A stretch of 64,000 bases of DNA from Owenia fusiformis (taxonomy: Eukaryota > Annelida > Polychaeta > Sabellida > Oweniidae). A model generated the notes under the pieces. The model was not told the origin of the DNA. It saw only the letters and a list, made by a program, of their open reading frames with translations, and searched no databases. Of this stretch, positions 57,801 to 64,000 are shown in pieces. Within the stretch, counting starts at the first letter, position 1. Every line of letters begins with the position of its first letter. The position numbers were made by a program, and so were the translations under genes. The stretch covers positions 36,797,366 to 36,861,365 of the forward strand of contig CAIIXF020000001.1 in NCBI GenBank assembly GCA_903813345.2. Reading direction: 5' to 3'.

Positions 57801-60800
57801 AATAAATAATTGTATTTGCAAATAGGATAATTTCAATTTTGGGTAAGCAAGTAAGCAGCTGCATGGTAGTGTCAATCAACCAATCAATAAATCAACCGAT
57901 CAATCAATCAATCATCAATTAGGTCAAGGTGGGGAACTAAGCTACTACCCATCTTCGCCCAATCAACAGAGTAAGACAAGCGGCTACAACAAGAAAATGG
58001 TCACTAACTCACACCAAAGAAACACCCTCATTACATATAACATGCCAATTCACCATCACCTTTATTTTTTCCTATGAAATTTATAACTGTTATTATCTTC
58101 TCTCATGTATTGTACATATTACACAATATCTGTAATAAAACTTATGTTAAGAAGCGAGAAAGTACTTATTCTTTATACTAAATCCATTCAGTCCTGGCTT
58201 TCAGTATGTTCATACATATGAACATGGTGTGTCAATTAAGTTGTCTCCAAATCACCAGACATTCATTGGTCTACCAATTAATTATTTGAAACTAGACCAC
58301 TAATGTTTGTATTTTTAAAGGCAATCTGCTATACAGCTGACAATAATATGTTGTGAAGTGATCAAGTTTCTGAATATGTTCATTAGCAACTTGATAACTT
58401 AACATCAATAATTGTAAGTTGAAGCATACTAGACTATAATATGACATAATAAAAATATTACATGTACTTATATTATAGTTAAGGAATTATGTAATGCACT
58501 CATCCAATTGACTTGGAGTTGAACTCCCCTGGAAAGTTCGGGTAAGGTAGGCACAAAGCAATACTAATTGCAAGACAACAACCTGCAAAGTTGACTGACT
58601 ACCTGTGAAGAAAATATACCTGATTCTCTCATAAATACACTTATTTCATATATTTTTAGAGTAATTCATGTTTGATTTCAAAGATTTCAAACACCTGTGT
58701 TTACCACCAATGAGGGGGCTGCAGGGTGAATTTGCATGTGCATGATATTAGTACTGTGGTAAAAAGTCAAGTGGAACACTTCTGTTAGTGGAACACCTCA
58801 CATGATATTACTATTATATAAAAAAACTGCCAAGTGGAACACCTTTGAAAGTGAAACGCCTCACAAGTGGAACAGATTTTTAAAATCCTGTGACACAAAC
58901 AAAGTGACTTCATGTAATTGAACCATCCTTAGAGAACATTCTTTGTGGTTCCAAGGGAGTTCCACTTTCACATGATTTGTAGTACTCTGTTTGATATGAA
59001 GCTCCAAGTAATGAGACTGATTCCACATTCTACTCAGCCTACCTAAAAATCACCCATCTCTGTAATGGGAAATGTCTCTTAACTATTGAAGTGATCAAGG
59101 CCATAAATAGTGGTTAGCTATAAATTGATTATTGTGATTTAATTTTATGTTACTTATCATAGGAAAGTGGCAAATTGCTGGAAAATTGAATAATCTAATG
59201 AAGGCTTCTATTTATGAAGATTTGCGGACAGCTATACCTATATTACATACAAATGATGGCATTAGCGCTAGCTAAAATCATTTAATGAACAACATGATAC
59301 AACAGAGGAAAACATTCTTAATAAGAATCTGAATCAAAAAAGGAATAAACATATAAATATTTGTATATTCGATACAATTCAACTCAATTTTAAATTATAT
59401 TCAAATGGAAATTTCAAAAAATAGAAATAAGAATACTATTAAACAAAAAAATAAAATGATGAGTAGACACAAACAATATACAGAAAGACAATTTTTACAC
59501 CATGCCAAGGAATAATATAATGCTGATACACAACCCCCCCCTCCATGAAGTTATTAACTGGACCACACCATTGGACAGTGTGTTGAAGCCTGTAAGTGAA
59601 TATTCAAGGGATCAAACTTAACTACAGACTTTAACATATGGTTAAAAGGGGCTTCTGATTGCCATACTTTGGAGGGGAGTGTAAGCAACAAAATATAATA
59701 GATCCAAATGCATCAATGCATCAACTTTGTTCAAAATACCTGATTTTTCTTGTGTTTCTTCCTCTTTATTATTTCCTTTTTCACTGGCAGTATTTTTGTC
59801 ATTGCTACTTTCTTTGGAAGTATATAACGGACAGTCCTTTGCATGGTACACCTCAGATTTCTTCCTAACCTCACCTCTGAAGATCATTAGAAGGCAATGT
59901 ATGCAAGATATAATAGAATATCATTCAATGGTTAAATTTCTAGTGATCTGATTGGATCATGTGACGAAAAAACATCACACATTTTAAAAATTGTGTCTTC
60001 GAAAAAATATTTTTTGTATTGTACTCAATTATTTTTAGCATTCTTCATGAAATTTTCAACTGGTTTATTACAAAGAGAAATTAACCAATAATATAGTTTA
60101 TTAATATTACACCTCATATTTTTTAGTTATAATAATTAATTTTTACTTAATGTTGGTTGCATCGAGATATGGTAAAATGGGTCATTTCAGTCAATTTAGA
60201 GACTGCTGATAGACTCATATTGTAAACTTACTGATCTTTTGCACTTCGAATCCTCATAGCAGCTATATCATGGTACATTGCTGCACTAATAATAGTCTCC
60301 ATTGGGGCTATCATCCCATACGCATCAGCCCCACTCTCTATGACTAGGGGGTCAGACACATTGGGATCAAACATTACAGCATTTGGGGTAACTAGTAACA
60401 CTCCATTCACCACTCCCTGAAAATATTCGAGTATTTCTATGGCTACTTCATATGTTTCATTTTTTTAATTCAAGTACTACTATATGATGGCTTGACAAAC
60501 AAAAAGTCGTGAATAATTAAAAATATATATATATGTTTATTTAAACTTCAGATGCCCCAAGAAAATGTTATCAATTTTGGTAATGTATGTTCAAAGAACA
60601 TATACCAGTATATGATTAACATGTCATCTTATAGCCAGTTCATGATATACCTCAGGTCCTCAGGCAGATAAGTTATATTAACTTCAGGATTATCCCAATA
60701 TCCTGAACCTCATATAGGATAATCTCTATGAACATTATAATATAACAAGCAGCTAGACTTCTAAGGGTGTACACTTTCTTATTTAGTAATTCTATATACC

Positions 60801-63800
60801 TGCCCATCTGTGATATGTTTAACATTGATTTTGATGAAACGTGCATAGCACTCCTGGTCTAGTTTCTTGGCATCGTCTTCACTGAGTGGTTTGGGGGCTG
60901 CTGGCTCAGGAATACTGTCAGTGAAGACTCGCTCAGCATGACCCGGACTCTTTAACGGAGGTGGACTTTTAAGCTAAAATAATGTTTTATGTATAAGATA
61001 TATAATATTGTTATACATGTATTTCGAAACATCTATTGCAGATTTTAGGAAACCAGGAATATGTATCAGCACACTAGATCAAAAAAAAACATGCATTGGT
61101 ATGAAGAATGAATATTTCCAATGTCTTTTACTTAATGTGAATAATTCACCAAACTTGGCAAAACTAACCAAGAGAAAAAAATTCAAACAAAGGAACATTG
61201 GGTTTAAACCAGAAGGTCGACTCACATTCCTAAGCTACTTAGGGAGCATGTCAATATTTTTTCATGTTGTACCACAACTCATATAATTATATCTTAGATT
61301 GACAACCTCCCTTCCAAAAAACATATTTATGTTTTGTTTCATCATTGCTCTTTCAAATAATTATGACCTCTAGCAAAGCATGACTGGACATTAAACCTCC
61401 ACCCCATAAATAATTGTGTTTGTATACATCAATGTATTGACATGTCTCTTAACAGACATGTGAACAGAACATAATTGCTCACCTTGTTATTTGTTGGACT
61501 AGATTTGTTTGGCTCATCAGGTGTAGGAGGATCACTGGGAACATAATCCTTATCTGGTATATAAATTGTCTGCAATATAGAGAAACATTGTGTTAACACA
61601 CACACACTAGTCTGACTTCCCATTGGATGGCATGTTAAAGATAGTTTGTGTTTGCATTCGAATCTCAAATTACATTGGGTTGAAATATCTGATGACTTTC
61701 GTTCAACTCACCAAACATGCACAGATTTTACCAATGCCTAATAGGGAGTTAGTGCTGCCAAAGAAATTGAGGGAAATACATTGTATGTACTTACCTGTCC
61801 TGGGAAGACCATTCGTAGATGTAACTTGTTAAGTTTGATCAGATTTGTAGGTGTGGTGTCAAATCTTGCAGCTATGCCCTCTAATGTGTCGGATGTCGTC
61901 ACCTGAAAAACAGGTATACAGTGTATTCCTTAAGATCATATGAATACTTTGATGGATCAAGGTACAAAGGGTCATTATTTTACATAAGACATGTAGTTGG
62001 AATATTACAGGAGGGTCTATACTTCAAATAGGTTGTAGTAGTACAAATGCATGTAGGTTTTTACAGAAGTTTGAACATTGAAAAGAATAACAGCTAGACA
62101 TATTAAGAAAATGTAGTGTTTGTGATTAGATATAGCCCAGATTAGAAGAAAAATGAGTATGGGCATAAAGTCTGTAAATACAACCAGATCTGTCATGACA
62201 TCATGTCACCCAAGTTTGTCCAATCATTAAATGGCAAACATGTGATATATAAATGATATAATCGATCGTATATTCAAAGAATTACAGTCTGTGTCTGGTA
62301 ACATTAACACTGTAATTAAGGAGAACCTTACATCCAGGCAGGTGCCAATACTATTGATCTCATTCTGACCTGTATGTTATTACATCATGCAACAAATGAG
62401 TATACCATGACATTTAAAGACTAGGCATTTACATGCAAAATGTCATCACCTGCCATTTATTACAGACACTGACTGGTGACCATGGAACGCAAACCACCGA
62501 CCACCGTCCACAAAAAAGTTGGAGACTAACAATATGTTGCCACTTCTTGTGGTGACATAACAAGATAAAAACATGACATGCACATAGTATCTAAGTGCAA
62601 TTAATTTTATTTGTTATAATGGTGATCGATATTGCCCAAGATCTGAAGATGTCTACACATAGAGAAAAGGGAGGCAATTTCGCCCATGTAGCTAATAGTC
62701 AGACAAATGGCTGCATTGTCGGATAATTACCTACATGAACAAGATTGCCTCCCCATCCTCTATGCGGTTAGATTAGTCAATTTAACCATCCATCATTTTA
62801 ATGTGGCATTGTTGCATAAAGTTACCCGATATAACTAGGGATATTTAACTCGGAAGTGGAAAATAATTTTATTTTATTTATACAGAATTCACATTCAGAT
62901 GAAAGGGGAGGGGATTTCAGAGACTTAATGCAAGACTATGTACTCACATCGTAAGGAATGGTGCCTTTTGGTTGAGTGACATGTCGTTTCTTCTTCTCAA
63001 TATCTTTACCTCCATTACTTTCATTACCTCCGACTTCTGAAAAACATAAAAAACATCAATAATGAGTTTTCTGTATTATTGTATTATGTGTACTTCAGGG
63101 TTCAATCAATTTATAAAATATTAATAATAATGATAGTGTCTATGTTTTAAACATATCATGCATTTTGGGCATATCATTGTTTTACACTAGTTCAAGCAAG
63201 ATTCTAAATTCTGCATGATCACCTCTCAAGCTTGGAAAGCTGCTAACCGCACTGACACCAAGTTTACTTTTATAAGTCTTTAGAGGGTCTAATACTGGAG
63301 CACTCCGACTACTTAACAACCCTAACTTGCCATCAGGGCCTATTTTTAGAGTGTATTTAACTGATTCTGGTTCTGATGGCTTCTCTAGTTTTGTGTTCAT
63401 ATCTACCATTTGTTTGAGGGTCCTTTCAGACATTGGACTCATAACCTCAGATAATTCAGGTTCAATTGTGCCTAACATTAAGTGAAGAGGATCATGTATG
63501 TCAGCCCCATGATTTTCTTTATAACTATCATTACTTTGGAGTTTTTCACCAGGGGCTGCAGATGTGTCAGGTTCATTGACAGGAGAATCACTCAAAGTAA
63601 CATTAGCTTTAGTGGGGGTTCTAAAAACGTCATGCTCAGGTAAAGAAACAATAGAGTCCTTAGGCTTGTTTTCATTTATAACATCGTTTGTATCATTTAT
63701 AGCATGATGATCTTTTTTTAGACCAGAGTTCATGTTTTCATCAATATGTCTTTTATGTACTGCAGCTATTGGGTGTCTTTCTGCCCCTGGCTGAGATATA

Positions 63801-63829
63801 CTTTTCAACAAATCTATATCGACATCCAT
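48718..63829 (-). CDS. OXR1: OXR1-like protein (LysM, GRAM-like, TLDc), complete coding region
   Basis: OXR1/NCOA7 proteins protect cells from oxidative damage, and their TLDc domain is known to bind the V-ATPase. Sixteen exons: 63829-63223, 63036-62948, 61902-61795, 61569-61483, 60973-60800, 60416-60232, 59876-59740, 57712-56786, 55086-55024, 53697-53538, 53241-53070, 50497-50384, 50158-50006, 49694-49599, 49380-49307, 48853-48718. All phases agree and the sum is 3282 bases (1093 residues). Residues 1-202 are low complexity. LysM spans about 230-273, a GRAM-like region about 335-417 (MFDPNVSDPLVIE, IAPMETI), and a Ser/Asp-rich insert about 463-772. TLDc spans about 925-1093, ending GSFGLWLDGDIYHGR and IEVWGFE. 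The ATG at 63829 is chosen because it is the first in frame after a TGA at 63868-63866. Upstream non-coding exons are likely outside the window. Confidence 0.93.
49307..49380 (-). CDS. OXR1: OXR1 exon 15: TLDc core
   Basis: Acceptor ATATTGCAG, donor GTAAGT, phase 0 to 2. It encodes VYTWTGDNTYFNKG and LQSLVIGAG, continuing TLDc. Confidence 0.96.
49599..49694 (-). CDS. OXR1: OXR1 exon 14: TLDc core
   Basis: Acceptor TTGTAG, donor GTTAGT, phase 0 to 0. IFGAMTSCPLKVSEHFYGTG and ESFLYTF match the TLDc fold. Confidence 0.97.
50006..50158 (-). CDS. OXR1: OXR1 exon 13: TLDc core
   Basis: Acceptor GTTTCAG, donor GTAGGT, phase 0 to 0. LPPRTEGYPWVQIYSTDHHG, FSLNTLYRHMQGYDTPV and VVKDTGNN are classic TLDc motifs. 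Confidence 0.97.
50384..50497 (-). CDS. OXR1: OXR1 exon 12: start of TLDc domain
   Basis: Acceptor TTTAG, donor GTAAAC, phase 0 to 0. ELIGTTTLLDDDKISK is the typical TLDc entry. The preceding VKVEEARRRLESFELGD is helix-prone. Confidence 0.93.
50898..51035. repeat. Dispersed repeat B, copy 1
   Basis: 'atgtcatcacct', 'ttacagac' and 'caatatgttaccacttgtgg' plus 'tggtgacataa' recur in the same order at 62430-62562. It directly abuts the family A copy. Confidence 0.65.
51120..52214 (-). repeat. Family A dispersed repeat, copy 4, with five internal modules
   Basis: This is the best-preserved copy, in reverse orientation inside OXR1 intron 11 (exons 50497 and 53070). About five modules of roughly 134 bp each carry AAAATGGC(C/A)GCCATTTT and the 'ctccactacttttcgagttatag' block. 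The CCGTC-rich end is at 52120-52205. Confidence 0.88.
52318..52545. repeat. 18-bp minisatellite (GTACATGTGCTGGTTCA) in an OXR1 intron
   Basis: About twelve units of 17-18 bp alternate between 'gtacatgtgctggttca' and 'gtaaatgtgctaattca'. A higher-order block of about 54 bp is repeated at 52431-52535. Confidence 0.85.
53070..53241 (-). CDS. OXR1: OXR1 exon 11: VDHLYAFFVQWSP block
   Basis: Acceptor TGTTTTTAG, donor GTATGT, phase 2 to 0. VDHLYAFFVQWSPNIYG is the OXR1 signature that follows WFSIPRDR; an acidic stretch follows (SDAEDLNLVDDYFEGD). Confidence 0.94.
53538..53697 (-). CDS. OXR1: OXR1 exon 10: LYLSLRVGKP block
   Basis: Acceptor TATCTTTCAG, donor GTATGT, phase 1 to 2. PPLYLSLRVGKPINKR and KPEYWFSIPRDR match the conserved segment before the TLDc domain of OXR1. 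Confidence 0.94.
53790..53869. mobile_element. 80-bp foldback MITE
   Basis: The left arm AAAGTTAAAGACCACTTT pairs with AAAGTGGTCCTTAACTTT on the right. The outer ends TACTACTC and GGGTAGTA suggest a TA target. It lies in the OXR1 intron between exons 9 and 10. Confidence 0.7.
54587..54687. mobile_element. About 100-bp MITE with TACAGGGTGTTGCAT ends
   Basis: Left TACAGGGTGTTGCATAAAT and right ATTCATGAAACACCCTGTA are inverted. CAGGGTGT ends with a TA target are common in mariner-like MITEs. It is intronic in OXR1. Confidence 0.7.
54850..54917. mobile_element. Short MITE with AGGATGTCCAAAAAG / CTTTTGGGACACCCTG ends
   Basis: Imperfect inverted ends enclose about 35 bases. It is related to the CAGGGTGT element 160 bases away. 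A lone half-element lies at 53400 (CAGGGTGTTCCAAAATT). Confidence 0.55.
55024..55086 (-). CDS. OXR1: OXR1 exon 9: 63-base cassette
   Basis: Acceptor TTTTTGCGACCGCAG, donor GTTAGT, phase 1 to 1. The peptide VLDLIEEVQNSQNVDDEIEY leads into IELVPKP. Exon 8 can also join exon 10 in phase, so it is probably optional. Confidence 0.7.
55229..55387. mobile_element. GC-rich foldback element with CGGCACCG motifs
   Basis: TTCGACGCCGTTTCGG at the left is exactly complementary to CCGAAACGGCGTCGAA at the right. Inside, CGGCACCG-type units are repeated about eight times in both orientations. It is a strong GC peak in an AT-rich OXR1 intron. Confidence 0.75.
56786..57712 (-). CDS. OXR1: OXR1 exon 8: long Ser/Asp/Glu-rich insert
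   Basis: Acceptor GATTTTTTGCAG, donor GTAGGT, phase 1 to 1. This 927-base exon has a multiple-of-three length, so it could be skipped. It opens with PPREKSCSCGASDP and holds a Gly/Ser/Val stretch (SIGSSVGTLGNSVASVASSI) and FSSGLFSK. It is probably disordered; I see no known domain. Confidence 0.88.
57874..57921. repeat. (AATC)n microsatellite
   Basis: This is an imperfect run of CAAT/AATC tetramers just upstream (plus strand) of OXR1 exon 8, inside the intron between exons 7 and 8. Confidence 0.8.
58755..58985. repeat. Degenerate GTGGAACACCT-type repeat
   Basis: Several copies of AAGTGGAACACCT(T/C) are spaced irregularly. A related stretch is at 23988-24065 (AAGTGGAACAACTTTT, GGTGTTCCACTT). 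It is probably an old dispersed repeat. Confidence 0.45.
59740..59876 (-). CDS. OXR1: OXR1 exon 7: charged linker
   Basis: Acceptor ATCTTCAG, donor GTATTT, phase 2 to 1. It encodes GEVRKKSEVYHAKDCPLYTS and then a Lys/Glu-rich tail (GNNKEEETQEKS). Confidence 0.85.
60232..60416 (-). CDS. OXR1: OXR1 exon 6: GRAM-like core
   Basis: Acceptor TTTTCAG, donor GTAAGT, phase 0 to 2. GVVNGVLLVTPNAVMFDPNV and SDPLVIESGADAYGMIAPME are near-diagnostic for OXR1/NCOA7. Confidence 0.96.
60800..60973 (-). CDS. OXR1: OXR1 exon 5: start of GRAM-like region
   Basis: Acceptor AATTTTAG, donor GTATAT, phase 0 to 0. It encodes LKSPPLKSPGHAERVFTDS, then FIKINVKHITDGQ, which leads directly into the GVVxGVxxVTPNAVMFDPN segment typical of OXR1. 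Confidence 0.93.
61483..61569 (-). CDS. OXR1: OXR1 exon 4: end of LysM and Pro/Ser linker
   Basis: Acceptor ATATTGCAG, donor GTGAGC, phase 0 to 0. TIYIPDKDYVPSDPPTPDEP closes LysM and starts a Pro/Asp-rich linker. Confidence 0.9.
61795..61902 (-). CDS. OXR1: OXR1 exon 3: LysM domain core
   Basis: Acceptor GTTTTTCAG, donor GTAAGT, phase 0 to 0. VTTSDTLEGIAARFDTTPTN and LIKLNKLHLRMVFPGQ follow the LysM pattern (xSDTLxxIAxxFxTTPxxLxxLN) found in OXR1 proteins. In these intracellular proteins it is not expected to bind peptidoglycan. Confidence 0.95.
62395..62562. repeat. Dispersed repeat B, copy 2
   Basis: It has the same order of blocks as at 50898-51035, including 'caccgtccacaaaaaagtt' and 'aacaatatgttgccacttct'. 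It lies in the OXR1 intron between exons 2 and 3. Confidence 0.65.
62656..62766. mobile_element. 111-bp foldback element
   Basis: CATAGAGAAAAGGGAGGCAA and CATGTAGCTAAT on the left pair with ATTACCTACATG and TTGCCTCCCCATCCTCTATG on the right. The loop is about 35 bases. No coding sequence. Confidence 0.6.
62948..63036 (-). CDS. OXR1: OXR1 exon 2: basic linker into LysM
   Basis: Acceptor GTTTTTCAG, donor GTGAGT, phase 1 to 0. It encodes GGKDIEKKKRHVTQPKGTIPYD; the last residues start the LysM domain. Confidence 0.85.
63223..63829 (-). CDS. OXR1: OXR1 exon 1: N-terminal low-complexity region
   Basis: It starts MDVDIDLLKSISQPGAE and ends FPSLRG at donor AGAG|GTGATC (phase 1). The start is the first ATG in frame. 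The reading frame is open for 12 codons further upstream without an ATG, to a TGA, so an upstream exon joining here cannot be excluded. The region is hydrophilic with no recognisable domain. Confidence 0.75.
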
Positions 63830-64000
63830 GTTAACGTTCTTATGATTCAGGTCCAGGATCAAGTTTCATCTAATGATCTTTGAAATATTGACCAATGGAG
63901 AACCAAACAGAATATAATAACAAGAAACATGAACAAGTCAATCTATTGTATCTATCTGACAATTCAAATTGCGTCAAAACATTCCATTGTTTAGATAAGA
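63830..64000 (-). other. OXR1 5' flank at the window edge
   Basis: An in-frame TGA at 63868-63866 limits the first exon. The sequence could be 5'UTR or an intron; no promoter motif is clear. Confidence 0.4.

Overview
The window is a piece of an intron-rich, AT-rich animal genome. It carries three spliced protein genes with GT-AG introns, many dispersed repeats and several DNA transposons. The gene set (a RIM active-zone protein, an OXR1/TLDc protein and a trefoil membrane protein) together with the repeat families suggests a marine invertebrate, most likely a lophotrochozoan. That placement is inferred from general appearance, not proven. No bacterial-type operon, CRISPR array, tRNA or rRNA was recognised.

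Layout. Bases 1-1165 hold a dispersed repeat rich in AAAATGGC motifs (family A); further copies lie at 7647-8244, 19502-19915 (decayed) and 51120-52214 (reverse). Bases 6970-25039 (+) hold the 3' part of a RIM (RIMS) gene: the end of C2A, a long Ser/Arg-rich linker with an SH3-binding proline motif, several phase-neutral cassette exons, and a complete C2B domain. A candidate alternative first exon lies at 2505-2552. The RIM introns contain a 449-bp hAT MITE with a perfect 8-bp target duplication, a piggyBac-type MITE with TTAA ends, and a 48-bp satellite.

Bases 29877-33099 (-) hold a six-exon gene that I could join completely. It predicts a signal peptide, one trefoil domain, Thr-rich 44-residue repeats, one membrane helix, and a short tail with NPAY and YETL motifs. 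A 2-bp deletion in the first repeat unit breaks the frame. Just upstream of it (33266-34915) sits a 5'-truncated LINE with a 15-bp target duplication and a T-tract.

Bases 36289-45725 form a 9.4-kb composite inverted-repeat element. Its arms carry eight perfect copies of a 14-bp motif that fits the RFX X-box consensus. It is interrupted by a 3.9-kb tandemly duplicated insert and by a mariner element that has lost its catalytic core.

Bases 48718-63829 (-) hold a complete 16-exon OXR1-like gene. The chosen exons sum to 3282 coding bases, an exact multiple of three, and encode LysM, GRAM-like and TLDc regions. Its introns contain foldback MITEs, a minisatellite and another family A copy.

The genes are not functionally linked as far as the sequence shows. 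RIM organises vesicle release sites at synapses, OXR1 protects against oxidative stress and TLDc proteins bind the V-ATPase, and the trefoil protein looks like a mucosal or cell-surface glycoprotein. RIM (+) and the trefoil gene (-) are convergent neighbours.
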